NCBI RefSeq assembly: GCF_020907275.1
Contig: NZ_JAJJWI010000008.1
Coordinates: 152,384-216,383, forward strand
Length of the DNA stretch: 64,000 bases
Reading direction: 5' to 3'
From: Pontibacter silvestris
GTDB lineage: Bacteria > Bacteroidota > Bacteroidia > Cytophagales > Hymenobacteraceae
Made by a program: the position numbers and the translations under genes. Positions 9,526 to 17,774 of the stretch are shown piece by piece; position 1 is the stretch's first letter, and every line of letters begins with the position of its first letter. The notes under the pieces were generated by a model that was given only the letters and a program-made list of their open reading frames with translations, searched no databases and was not told the DNA's origin.

Positions 9526-10347
9526 CTAACGACTAAGGCCTTCGGCCTGAGCAATCAGTTCGGCTATATCAAAAACCTTTACGTTTTCTTCCTGTTCCTT
9601 GTTCTTCACTCCGTCCGTCATCATTACCATACAGAAAGGACATGCCGTGGCTATAACACTGTCTCCTTGTTGCCCTAAAGTTGCCAAGGCCTCTTCTGTT
9701 CTTTCTACATTTATGTCTTTTCTGCCAGGCTCCGGCTCTTTGAACATTTGCGCCCCTCCTGCTCCACAGCAAAGGCCGTTTGCCCTGATGCGCTTCATCT
9801 CTACCAGGTCAGCATCCAAGGCTGCTAACACATCACGCGGAGCTTCATAAATATCGTTGGCCCTGCCAAGATAGCAGGAATCATGATATGTAATACGGCG
9901 ACCTTTAAAGTCTCCTCCTCCTTGTAAACGCACTTTGCCTTCGTTTATTAGCTGCTGCAGGTAAGTGGAATGGTGAATTACTTCGTAGTTCCCGCCAAGG
10001 TCAGGATATTCATTTTTGATGGTATTAAAGCAGTGCGGGCAAGCTGTTACAATCTTTTTTACATTATAAGCATTCATTACCTCTATATTGGTAATAGCCT
10101 GCATCTGGAACAGGAACTCATTACCGGCACGCTTGGCAGGCTCCCCTGTACAGCTTTCTTCTGTACCCAACACAGCATACTTTATACCTATGTGCTCCAG
10201 TATCTGTACAAAGGCACGTGTTACTCTTTTATAACGGTCATCGAAAGAGCCCGCACAACCTACCCAGAAAAGAATCTCAGGTTCTTCGCCATTGGCAGCC
10301 ATCTCAGCCATTGTAGGCACTTTCACTAATCTTTTATTTTCTTCCAT
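9526..10347 (-). CDS. CCG-domain (Fe-S)-binding protein, HdrB/GlpC-like
   Basis: A 273-residue soluble iron-sulfur protein with two cysteine-rich CCG modules like those of heterodisulfide reductase HdrB, GlpC and LutA. Visible clusters are GCAGSFDD, ESCTGEPAKRAG, TACPHCFNTIKNEYPD, SCYLGRANDIYE, LCCGAGGAQMFKE and TACPFCMVMM. The protein should form an electron-transfer unit with the membrane Fe-S protein encoded 159 bases upstream. Together they resemble the HdrD/HdrE or GlpC-type quinone-linked dehydrogenase modules. The physiological electron donor cannot be deduced, since no flavoprotein dehydrogenase gene is adjacent. Confidence 0.88.
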   Translation of the reverse strand: MEENKRLVKVPTMAEMAANGEEPEILFWVGCAGSFDDRYKRVTRAFVQILEHIGIKYAVLGTEESCTGEPAKRAGNEFLFQMQAITNIEVMNAYNVKKIVTACPHCFNTIKNEYPDLGGNYEVIHHSTYLQQLINEGKVRLQGGGDFKGRRITYHDSCYLGRANDIYEAPRDVLAALDADLVEMKRIRANGLCCGAGGAQMFKEPEPGRKDINVERTEEALATLGQQGDSVIATACPFCMVMMTDGVKNKEQEENVKVFDIAELIAQAEGLSR

Positions 10348-10360
10348 CTGATTTATATTG

Positions 10361-10490
10361 AGATGTTAGACTTTAAACGCTAGATGTTAGATCTGGAAAA
10401 CATTATCATTTAATGTTCCTGATCCAGAGCTATTGATACTGTTCATCATTCTCCAACGTAAGGAGGTTAATCTACAGTCTAATATCTAAC
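10361..10490. repeat. Imperfect palindromic element between the two Fe-S genes
   Basis: The 159-base gap between the two Fe-S genes contains nested repeats. TAGATGTTAG-type motifs occur near 10361-10370 and 10381-10390. Their imperfect complement GTCTAATATCTAAC lies at 10477-10490. In between, TCTGGA...AACATTA is mirrored by TAATGTT...TCCAGA. The result is a long, imperfect cruciform-like structure inside a probable operon. Confidence 0.5.
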
Positions 10491-10506
10491 TTCTAATTTC
10501 TTAAAC

Positions 10507-11880
10507 CTAATTTTTGTTTGGTACATAGAGTTCCTCTGACCAGTTAAAGCGATCTGCAGGCGAGAAAGCCCAGGGAGCTCCATTATTTTCTATGTTGGTG
10601 AACATGGTATTAAGCGAAGCTGGCGCAGCGGACTCTTCCAGCACTAGGAAGCGGCGCAGGTCCATAATGGTAGACAACTGATCTATACCTACCGGGCATG
10701 CTTCGACACACGCATTACAAGTGGTACAGGCCCATAGTTCTTCTGGCGTTATATAGCCGCGCAGCAATGTGTTCTCTTCCGTTACATGCACACGCTCTAC
10801 TCCCAGCTCTTTGTAGTGGTTTGGCGCAAAAATAGCTGGCCTCTCTCCCTTTTCCTCTAGTCTGTCACGAGTGTCCATTACAATCTTGCGTGGCGAAAGC
10901 AGCTTACCTGTTACGTTGGCCGGGCAAACAGCAGTGCAGCGACCACATTCTGTACAGGTATAGGAGTCCATTAATTGTTTCCAGGTCAAGTCTTCCACAT
11001 CTTTGGCACCAAAACGCTCTATAACAGGATTGCCTTCTGCATCTGTTTTAGGAGTTGGCGGCTGATAGCTTGGGTCCAGCATTGCTTTAATCTCATGTGT
11101 GATGGCTGGGTTAGTGGTAAATTTACCTTTCGGCAACAGCTTAGAATAATACACGTTGGGGAAAGCCATAATAATATGAAAGTGCTTGGAGCTTGGCAGA
11201 TAATTCATAAAGGCGAGAATACCTATAATATGAAACCACCAGCCTGCACGCTCAATTGTATGCAGTGTTTCAGGGTTATTTCCAAACAGGTTTACAAACA
11301 ATGAACTGACAGGGTAGCGGCCAACTGCTGCAACGCCTTCTAGTTCGGCTAGTTTTAGCCCGGCTATGTTGAAGGCAAACAGCGCGAACATCAACACAAT
11401 CTCAATAATGAGAATAGTATTGGCATCTACTTTTGGCCAGGCACGCATTTCAACGCCTCGTGAAAGCCGCGGCACCTTTATTATATTACGTCGCCACAGA
11501 AAAATGGCACAAGCCACAATGACAAGAGCCGCCAATATTTCGTTGATAAACATTAAGGCATTGTACACCGGCCCCAGAAAACCTAATACCCTATGAGAGC
11601 CGGATATGCCATCAATCAGTATTTCAATTACCTCTACATTGATAACCAGGAAACCTACATATACAAATAAGTGCAGCACTGCGGGCAGCATGCGCTTAAA
11701 CATTTTCTGCTGACCAAAGGCCACCAATAACGTCTTTTTAACACGCTCTGACGGATTATCTGTGATATCCAGGTCGCGGCCCATCAGTACGTTTTTACGA
11801 ATCTTGCGGATCTGCCATATAAAAAGGCCAATGCCTGCAGCCGCTACAATCAGAAAGATTATGTTCTCAAGTTTTATCAC
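10507..11880 (-). CDS. Membrane-bound 4Fe-4S ferredoxin-type electron-transfer protein
   Basis: A 457-residue membrane protein that likely passes electrons between the quinone pool and the partner CCG protein. The N-terminal half has about six hydrophobic helices (IIFLIVAAAGIGLFIWQI onward), resembling a NarI/HdrE-like membrane domain. The C-terminal half has two ferredoxin clusters: CTECGRCTAVCP and CTTCNACVEACPVG. The start codon is GTG at 11878-11880. It is first in the probable operon with the HdrB-like gene. The combination is typical of Bacteroidota Fe-S oxidoreductases annotated as HdrC/glycolate-oxidase-like. The substrate is unknown. Confidence 0.88.
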   Translation of the reverse strand: MIKLENIIFLIVAAAGIGLFIWQIRKIRKNVLMGRDLDITDNPSERVKKTLLVAFGQQKMFKRMLPAVLHLFVYVGFLVINVEVIEILIDGISGSHRVLGFLGPVYNALMFINEILAALVIVACAIFLWRRNIIKVPRLSRGVEMRAWPKVDANTILIIEIVLMFALFAFNIAGLKLAELEGVAAVGRYPVSSLFVNLFGNNPETLHTIERAGWWFHIIGILAFMNYLPSSKHFHIIMAFPNVYYSKLLPKGKFTTNPAITHEIKAMLDPSYQPPTPKTDAEGNPVIERFGAKDVEDLTWKQLMDSYTCTECGRCTAVCPANVTGKLLSPRKIVMDTRDRLEEKGERPAIFAPNHYKELGVERVHVTEENTLLRGYITPEELWACTTCNACVEACPVGIDQLSTIMDLRRFLVLEESAAPASLNTMFTNIENNGAPWAFSPADRFNWSEELYVPNKN

Positions 11881-11980
11881 GGTAAATTATTCGTTATGCA
11901 TACTAATTTACGACAAAATATACAGATATATACAGAATAAAGCTGCCTAAAGATTTTTTAAAAAAAATTCTGCTGCAATG

Positions 11981-12011
11981 TTTGCATCTTAAAAGTTCCT
12001 TACTACTTTTG
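11981..12011 (+). promoter_or_regulatory. Putative promoter of tRNA-Phe
   Basis: TTTG (11981-11984) and the perfect -7 box TACTTTTG (12004-12011) are separated by 19 bases. This matches the Bacteroidota promoter consensus, and it lies 35 bases before the tRNA. Confidence 0.6.
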
Positions 12012-12046
12012 CATACCCTTTCGGAACAAGGGCAAACAACAGAGCT

Positions 12047-12119
12047 GGTGATGTAGCTCAGTTGGTAGAGCAAAGGACTGAAAATCCTTGTGTCGTTGGT
12101 TCGATTCCAATCATCACCA
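12047..12119 (+). tRNA. tRNA-Phe (anticodon GAA)
   Basis: A 73-base cloverleaf. Acceptor arms GGTGATG (12047-12053) and CATCACC (12112-12118) pair perfectly, with A as discriminator base. The anticodon stem AAGGA/TCCTT encloses loop CTGAAAA with anticodon GAA. The T stem GTTGG/CCAAT encloses TTCGATT. CCA is not encoded. A promoter lies upstream and a terminator hairpin begins 5 bases downstream, so it is a single-gene transcript. Confidence 0.97.
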
Positions 12120-12123
12120 CAAA

Positions 12124-12149
12124 AAGCCTCGCCTTAACCGGTGGGGCTT
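12124..12149 (+). terminator. Terminator after tRNA-Phe
   Basis: AAGCCTCGCC (12124-12133) and GGTGGGGCTT (12140-12149) form a 10-bp stem with two G-T pairs and a 6-base loop, followed by a T-rich run. Confidence 0.7.
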
Positions 12150-12270
12150 CCTTGTTTTATATCCTCTTCATACTTCTTCTTTATCAGCATCTATTTTCGC
12201 TTATCGTGTGTTGCGCTCCCCTGTACAACATTTTTAATTTCTCGAAAAGCACAGTAGCTCAAGAAAGGGG

Positions 12271-13371
12271 TTATAATCTGTGGCAGTTTGCCCTTAACTC
12301 CAGCAACGCTGCTGAATAACCCAAGTTATAAGCTTTGTTGAAATGTACACAGGCAGAATCCTGCTGCTGCTGCCTTAGTTGGTTCCTGCCAAGTAAATAA
12401 TGTAGCCTGCCATTTTCTTTGTCTTCAGCCAGCCCTCTGGTGTAGTCTCTCTCTGCAGCAGAAAAAGCTGCTGTTTTATAGTAAGCGAATCCACGATATG
12501 TCAGGGCATCTACCAATTTCTTTCCGCTACTACTTCCATGATCCAGATAAGCAGATAAGTCTGCAATAGCATCCTCGTAGTTATTCAGGTAAAACAACCT
12601 TACCTCTCCCCGCGCCAGGTATGCTTCCCACAGTTCTTTATCTAATTCCAGCGCATAAGTTAAATCAGCTTCCGCTTTTTCATACTCTGTTAGCTGTAAC
12701 AAGCTCTGCCCTCTCATATAATAAGCCTGTGCCGATGGCTCCTCCTCCAGGGCAATGGCTTTATTAAGGTCGTGTAGAGCTGCCTTATAGTTTTCGTACA
12801 CGTTTAGTTCAAGACTGGCCCTGGCCTCATAGGGTTCAGCATTGTTAGGCATAAAACGTATAGCATCTGACAACAAGCTATGAGCACTGCTATATTTGCC
12901 ATCCTCCATATAAGCAACAGCAGTTTCATACTTATCTTCGCCAGTAACGTAATCCATAATGCCTTTAAGCAAAAAGCTAAAAAGCAGGATGCCGGCTATA
13001 AAAATCAAGGTAATGTACAGGTCTTTTTTAGAGAAGCGCTTATTGGCCCGACGCTTGTGGTAATGCCGCTCCGACACAGAAGCAGGTGGCCTTGTTTGGC
13101 GGTAGCGTGTGTCATAATATGGCTGTTGTTGCCTTACAATTTGCCGCTGTTGCTGCTGATAATGTAACTTAAAGTCGTATTGTGCTCGTTTATTGGGATT
13201 GGATAGTACCTGGTACGCTGCATTTATTAACTTAAACAGTTCTTCGGCACGCGCATTACCAGGGTTCTTATCAGGGTGATATTTTATCGCTAGCTGTTTA
13301 TAAGCTAGTTTAACCTCCTTAGAGGTGGCAGTTTGGCTTATACCCAGAATACTATAGTAATTCAAATCCAA
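12271..13371 (-). CDS. Membrane-anchored J-domain protein with TPR repeats
   Basis: A DnaJ-class co-chaperone of 366 residues. The J-domain occupies about 1-65 with the HPD signature in [17 protein letters not shown] basic, Gln/Arg-rich linker follows. One membrane helix lies at about 118-137 ([18 protein letters not shown]), and the rest is tandem TPR-like repeats to the C-terminus. The likely role is recruiting DnaK to membrane or envelope clients held by the TPR part. The start codon is TTG (13369-13371); an in-frame TAA eight codons upstream leaves no ATG option. A TAGATTTG -7-like box lies only 5 bases upstream of the start. No operon partner on this strand. Confidence 0.88.
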   Translation of the reverse strand: MDLNYYSILGISQTATSKEVKLAYKQLAIKYHPDKNPGNARAEELFKLINAAYQVLSNPNKRAQYDFKLHYQQQQRQIVRQQQPYYDTRYRQTRPPASVSERHYHKRRANKRFSKKDLYITLIFIAGILLFSFLLKGIMDYVTGEDKYETAVAYMEDGKYSSAHSLLSDAIRFMPNNAEPYEARASLELNVYENYKAALHDLNKAIALEEEPSAQAYYMRGQSLLQLTEYEKAEADLTYALELDKELWEAYLARGEVRLFYLNNYEDAIADLSAYLDHGSSSGKKLVDALTYRGFAYYKTAAFSAAERDYTRGLAEDKENGRLHYLLGRNQLRQQQQDSACVHFNKAYNLGYSAALLELRANCHRL

Positions 13372-13525
13372 GCAGGCAAATCTATAAAAAGATTAGTCTT
13401 AAAAATAACTATTAATGAGCAATATACATCAAAATTCGTACTAACTTTTTAACAGTTCATACTTTCTGTAAATTTTTAAGTATACCCTCGTATACAGAGA
13501 AAGTATAAAAAAGCTAAAAAATATT

Positions 13526-13906
13526 ATGGCTACACAAGACAACGGCACACGCGAGAAAAACAACAATCTTATAGAGCACTTGATGGGGTACATCGATACC
13601 CGCATTGACATTATACGGCTGGAGATACAGGAAAAGCTAAAAGCTTCTTTTGTTGGTCTTCTTCACGTGATTTTGTTAGGTTTTGCCGCTTTTATGAGTT
13701 TTATATTCTTAAACATTTTCTTAGGTTTACTGCTTAACCACCTACTTGGCAGCTCGTTTTGGGGTTTTGGAATTATAGCACTTATCTACATAATTCTAAC
13801 AGTGGTGCTGGTAATTGGGCTCGATAAGAAGGTGTTCCAGGGCATAGCCGACAAAACTTTTGATAATACTATTTACAAATCAGACAAAAGAGAAGAATCA
13901 ATATGA
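13526..13906 (+). CDS. Phage holin superfamily III-like membrane protein
   Basis: A 126-residue protein of the Phage_holin_3_6/YqjE type. A charged N-terminus is followed by an amphipathic helix (LMGYIDTRIDIIRLEIQEKLK). Two hydrophobic helices lie at about 45-65 and 72-97. Despite the name these are chromosomal envelope proteins, and no phage genes are nearby. The stop overlaps the ATG of the next gene by four bases (ATGA at 13903-13906), which implies translational coupling. The precise role is unknown. Confidence 0.82.
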   Translation: MATQDNGTREKNNNLIEHLMGYIDTRIDIIRLEIQEKLKASFVGLLHVILLGFAAFMSFIFLNIFLGLLLNHLLGSSFWGFGIIALIYIILTVVLVIGLDKKVFQGIADKTFDNTIYKSDKREESI

Positions 13907-14520
13907 GTGAGCTAAACAACCCCCTATTTAACAACGAGCGAGATTTATTAGAGCGCCAGAAAGAAGAATATAAAAATGCCCTGATGGGTGATGTAGAACA
14001 GATTAAGAGCCAAGGACAGGAAATAGGCAAAAAAGCAGCCGTGGCAGGTGGCGTTTTGCTAGCTGGTTTCCTTGTTCGGCGTTTGTTTAGCGGGGGAAAG
14101 AAAAAAAACAAAGTAAAACCACCTAAAGTAAAGTCTCCAAAGCTAAAGAAAGGGAAGAAAAGCAAAGAAACTTTACCTAAGCGTGACCCTAATGCTACTT
14201 ATGATGAAATGGGCTACAGAATAGACGGAGGTTATTCTACAGAGAGCAACTACCATATTCTCTCTTCTGAAACGGCAAACCATCCTCAGGACTCAGATAA
14301 AAAAAAAACTGAAGGTGGTAAAAGCTTTATAAAATCTGAGCTGGCTCAGTTGGTAACTAATCAGCTGGCAGCACTGGCGATGGTCTACGCTACTAAAAAG
14401 ATAGAAGAATATTTAAACAGAGTTCCTGAAAATACCGATATTGCACCTGAACCTGCGCCTATCAAGGTAATAGAAGTAGACAGCACAGAATATATTTATC
14501 CGGAAAAGGATGCCCTTTGA
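13903..14520 (+). CDS. Hypothetical membrane protein (second gene of the holin-like operon)
   Basis: A 205-residue protein I cannot assign. An amphipathic charged N-terminus (residues 1-40) precedes one short membrane helix at about 46-60 (AAVAGGVLLAGFLVRRLF). A strongly basic, Lys/Pro-rich linker, a low-complexity polar region and a second Ala-rich amphipathic stretch near 150-170 (LVTNQLAALAMVYATKKIEEYL) follow. Its 5' end overlaps the holin-like gene and its 3' end overlaps the GGGPS gene by 11 bases, so the three form one tight operon. The layout suggests a membrane-associated scaffold or stress protein, but that is only inference. Confidence 0.75.
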   Translation: MSELNNPLFNNERDLLERQKEEYKNALMGDVEQIKSQGQEIGKKAAVAGGVLLAGFLVRRLFSGGKKKNKVKPPKVKSPKLKKGKKSKETLPKRDPNATYDEMGYRIDGGYSTESNYHILSSETANHPQDSDKKKTEGGKSFIKSELAQLVTNQLAALAMVYATKKIEEYLNRVPENTDIAPEPAPIKVIEVDSTEYIYPEKDAL

Positions 14521-15277
14521 TAACCTTCACCAGAGACAAAAACAGCAATTATCAGGCAGAAAGCACTTAGCGGTACTGTTAGACCCAGACAACCTAAATA
14601 AGGCTAGCTGCCTGCAGCTGCTCTCGCTGAGCAAAGCTAACCCTGTTGATTTCTTTTTTGTAGGTGGCAGCCTTATCACTACTAATAACCAGGCAGCAAT
14701 TATTGGCCTGATAAAAGACAACAGCACTACGCCTGTTATTCTTTTCCCAAGCAACAGCCAGCACATAAATAACCAGGCAGACGGCATTCTGCTGCTTTCG
14801 CTTATTTCGGGCCGCAACCCAGAGTTTCTGATTGGGCAGCATGTAGTTTCAGCTCCCATGCTTAAGGCAAGCCAGCTCCAAGTTTATCCGACAGGTTATA
14901 TGCTAATAGACTCTGGCCGACAAACTACCGCCTCTTACATGAGTGGTACCACCCCTATTCCTTACGACAAGCCTGCTATTGCAGCTTGTACAGCCATGGC
15001 TGGAGAACTATTAGGCCTTAACTACATCTATTTAGATGGTGGAAGCGGGGCCCAATATCCTGTTTCAACAGAAATGATTGCTGCTGTACGACAGGCAGTA
15101 GAAATTCCTCTTATAGTTGGAGGAGGCATAAATACACCAGATAAGGCCAGGGCAGCTTTAGAAGCTGGCGCAGACGTACTAGTTGTTGGTAACCACATAG
15201 AAAAAAACCCCGGCTTTTTGGCCGAGGTTTCTGGTATTATAGCTTCGTACAATATTACCTTAGATGTTTGTCGCTGA
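14510..15277 (+). CDS. Geranylgeranylglyceryl phosphate synthase family protein (PcrB/GGGPS)
   Basis: A TIM-barrel prenyltransferase expected to join a polyprenyl diphosphate (geranylgeranyl or heptaprenyl) to sn-glycerol-1-phosphate, making an archaeal-type ether lipid precursor. The 255 residues show the family landmarks: VLLDPDN near the start, DFFFVGGSLIT, YLDGGSGA at about 174-181 and IVGGGINTPDKA with a phosphate-binding VVGNHIEKN. It is the last gene of a three-gene membrane-linked operon. Its last 18 bases overlap the convergent AraC gene. The family is known from some Bacteroidota, but the chain length and product are not predictable here. Confidence 0.92.
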   Translation: MPFDNLHQRQKQQLSGRKHLAVLLDPDNLNKASCLQLLSLSKANPVDFFFVGGSLITTNNQAAIIGLIKDNSTTPVILFPSNSQHINNQADGILLLSLISGRNPEFLIGQHVVSAPMLKASQLQVYPTGYMLIDSGRQTTASYMSGTTPIPYDKPAIAACTAMAGELLGLNYIYLDGGSGAQYPVSTEMIAAVRQAVEIPLIVGGGINTPDKARAALEAGADVLVVGNHIEKNPGFLAEVSGIIASYNITLDVCR

Positions 15278-16186
15278 TTCACGACGACGCATTTTACCGG
15301 CAGGTATACCAAACATCATTTTAAAGCGACGGCAGAAGTAAGCAGTATCTTTGTAACCTACATCTTTACCAATTTCGCGAATACTCTTCTTAGTCGTGCG
15401 CAGTAAGAATACTGCACGCTCCATACGCTGATATTCAATATAGTCTTGTGGGTTGATGCCTGTCAGCATTTTAAAATACTGTCCAACATAATCCTCAGAC
15501 ACGTTTGCTACATTTGAAAGCACTTTATTAGAAAGGTCGCCGCCAATGTTCTCTTTAATATAGTTGAACAGGTCAATAAGACGAGGGTCTTTGAAATAAG
15601 TACTGTTTGTCGCCAGCTGCTCAACGAACATTCTGTTACGCAGAATATGGCGCACAATCTCTACCACAATTTGCTCTGTATACAGGCTGATCAGACGCTC
15701 TTTGCCAGGCAACTCCTGCATGCTCTCCTCTACAACTTTAATAACCAGATTGGCCAGTTTATTGTTATTAGAAATCAGGAAAGCCGGCACATCCAGCGAT
15801 GCAAAGAAATTAACTGAGTCAAATACTTTTGCCTCAAAACTTACATAACTGTGGCTCTCTTCTGCGTCACCAATCAGGTCCAGATCGTTGTTGCTTCTGT
15901 AGAATTTCTCTCTGTTAGTGATCAAATCATCATTTGAGATAGTTCTTCCTTCGCCAACAGGACCATACGTTACTTGTGTGCTTCGACCACCAGGTATAAA
16001 CAACAACTCTCCCTCTTCAACCATTTGCTCTTCTCCCCCAAAGAAGATGCTACCTTTATGAAGCAGGATCAGGTTATTGCCTACATCGTAGAAGTTGCGA
16101 ACCGTGAAAGGCTGTTGCAACACCAGGTTCTTAGCCTTAATGAAGCGCACCCCAAGCGATTCAATAATTTTATTGTAATCTTCCAT
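15260..16186 (-). CDS. AraC family transcriptional regulator
   Basis: A 308-residue regulator. The N-terminal cupin-like sensing part includes LLHKGSIFFGGEEQMVEEGELLFIP-type strands near 35-70. The C-terminal HTH_18 domain has two helix-turn-helices (LSNVANVSEDYVGQYFKMLT and IREIGKDVGYKDTAYFCRRF). A Bacteroidota version of this protein is common as a single stand-alone gene; its targets are not evident. It is convergent with, and overlaps, the GGGPS gene by 18 bases. Sensing ligand unknown. Confidence 0.9.
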   Translation of the reverse strand: MEDYNKIIESLGVRFIKAKNLVLQQPFTVRNFYDVGNNLILLHKGSIFFGGEEQMVEEGELLFIPGGRSTQVTYGPVGEGRTISNDDLITNREKFYRSNNDLDLIGDAEESHSYVSFEAKVFDSVNFFASLDVPAFLISNNNKLANLVIKVVEESMQELPGKERLISLYTEQIVVEIVRHILRNRMFVEQLATNSTYFKDPRLIDLFNYIKENIGGDLSNKVLSNVANVSEDYVGQYFKMLTGINPQDYIEYQRMERAVFLLRTTKKSIREIGKDVGYKDTAYFCRRFKMMFGIPAGKMRRRESATNI

Positions 16187-16344
16187 GTGTGTTACCCACT
16201 AACTTTATTACTATAAATTCTTTAAATTTGGCCTAAATCTAAGATTAATCTTTATAAAATTCAAAAAACTTAAATAATATATTTTATTTTGCCAATTCTT
16301 AAAATACAATTAAATAGCTATCTAGCAACTACTTAAGCTCTTTT

Positions 16345-17484
16345 TTACTTAAGTAACTCTCTTGAAATTACTATTTTCTGTATCTCAGAAGTGCCTTCAT
16401 ATATCTGGGTAATCTTAGCATCACGCATTAAACGCTCTACATGGTACTCTTTTACGAAACCATAGCCACCATGCACTTGTACCGCTTCTATAGTTGTATC
16501 CATAGCTACTTTTGATGCAAAAAGCTTTGCCATAGCACCAGATTTACCATAATCCTGATGTACATCCTTATCATAGGCAGCTTGCTGGCACAACAGACGG
16601 GCAGCCTCAATGTTTGTAGCCATTTCAGCAAGCTTAAATTGTATAGCCTGGTGTTTCGCTATTTCCACCCCAAATGCTTTACGTTCTTTAGAGTATTTAA
16701 GCGCCAGTTCAAAGGCACCAGAAGCAATGCCTAAAGCCTGAGCAGCAATACCTATGCGACCTCCGGCCAATGTGGACATAGCAAACTTAAACCCAAAGCC
16801 GTCTTCTCCTATTCGGTTCTCCTTTGGCACTTTCACGTCTGTAAACATCAGCGAATGTGTGTCAGACCCACGAATTCCTAATTTGTTTTCTTTAGCGCCA
16901 ACCACAAACCCTTCTGCACCTCTCTCTACAATTAAAGCATTTATACCACGGTGGCCCTTTTCAGGGTGTGTCTGTGCAATAACCAAATACACTGATGCTG
17001 TACTGCCATTGGTAATCCAGTTCTTTGTTCCATTCAACAGGTAATAGTCTCCCATATCTTCAGCAGTGGTCTGTTGAGAAGTAGCATCAGAGCCTGCTTC
17101 AGGCTCTGACAAACAGAAAGCACCTATGATCTCGCCGGTTGCTAAACGTGTCAGGTATTTTTGTTTCTGCTCTTCTGAACCATACTTTTCAAGCCCCCAG
17201 CATACCAGCGAATTATTAACAGACATAGCAACAGAAGCAGAGGCGTCTATTTTAGAAATTTCCTCCATTGCCAGCACATAGGATATAGTATCCATTCCAC
17301 CACCATTGTATTTTGGGTCAACCATCATACCCATAAAACCTAACTCTCCCATTTTCCTGATTTGTTCCGCTGGGAACTTCTGGTGTTCATCGCGCTCAAT
17401 AACGCCAGGCAATAGTTCATTTTGTGCAAATTCACGTGCGGCAGCCTGTACTGCCAATTGCTCTTCTGTTAATTGAAAGTTCAT
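16345..17484 (-). CDS. Acyl-CoA dehydrogenase
   Basis: An FAD-dependent dehydrogenase for the first oxidative step of fatty acyl-CoA (probably short-chain/butyryl-like) beta-oxidation. The start at 17484 (MNFQLTEEQ) is chosen because homologs begin there; the longer frame adds 11 unlikely residues. The resulting 379 residues equal the family length. Visible are the substrate/FAD motif FCLSEPEAGSDA, WITNG, RKAFG, QVHGGYGF and the catalytic base E363 in IYEGTSEIQ. It stands alone, with a terminator of the upstream operon about 230 bases away. An electron-transfer flavoprotein is not in the window. Confidence 0.95.
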   Translation of the reverse strand: MNFQLTEEQLAVQAAAREFAQNELLPGVIERDEHQKFPAEQIRKMGELGFMGMMVDPKYNGGGMDTISYVLAMEEISKIDASASVAMSVNNSLVCWGLEKYGSEEQKQKYLTRLATGEIIGAFCLSEPEAGSDATSQQTTAEDMGDYYLLNGTKNWITNGSTASVYLVIAQTHPEKGHRGINALIVERGAEGFVVGAKENKLGIRGSDTHSLMFTDVKVPKENRIGEDGFGFKFAMSTLAGGRIGIAAQALGIASGAFELALKYSKERKAFGVEIAKHQAIQFKLAEMATNIEAARLLCQQAAYDKDVHQDYGKSGAMAKLFASKVAMDTTIEAVQVHGGYGFVKEYHVERLMRDAKITQIYEGTSEIQKIVISRELLK

Positions 17485-17558
17485 ATCTAAAGTAGGATGA
17501 AAAATATGGTTAAACACTGGTCACTCTTATACAAAACTATAAATTTACTGCTATATTG

Positions 17559-17570
17559 TATGCATGCATA
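17559..17570. repeat. 12-bp perfect palindrome upstream of the acyl-CoA dehydrogenase
   Basis: TATGCATGCATA is a perfect 12-bp palindrome about 75 bases upstream of the gene. On the minus strand two perfect -7-like matches, TATATTTG and TAGTTTTG, flank it. It may be an operator site, but this is only inference. Confidence 0.4.
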
Positions 17571-17715
17571 ACAAATATACACTCTGCAAAGTTTAGCAAC
17601 TATAGCATACTAATAGTTTACGCTACGCAGTTTAAAAGTATAACCTGTTAACAGATTTCTCCAATACAGCATAACAGCAACGAACCTGAAAGAGTAACAA
17701 CCGGACAGTAAAAGA

Positions 17716-17746
17716 AGCGCCACCTGCTCTAAGAACAGGTGGCGCT
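17716..17746 (-). terminator. Terminator of the panD-flippase-rfaE2-peptidase operon
   Basis: AGCGCCACCTG (17716-17726) and CAGGTGGCGCT (17736-17746) form a perfect 11-bp stem with a 9-base loop, just downstream of the peptidase stop. The T-tract is weak. Confidence 0.7.
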
Positions 17747-17774
17747 AAATATATTAGGCAGATTTAAAGCAGTA

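Noticed and set aside
12062..12319. 85-residue plus-strand ORF starting within tRNA-Phe
   Set aside because: It begins inside the tRNA and its terminator and has no coding features.
13526..13906. Prophage module suggested by a holin-like gene and the GH25 lysozyme at 51747
   Set aside because: The two genes are 38 kb apart, have no phage neighbours, and both families have chromosomal housekeeping members.
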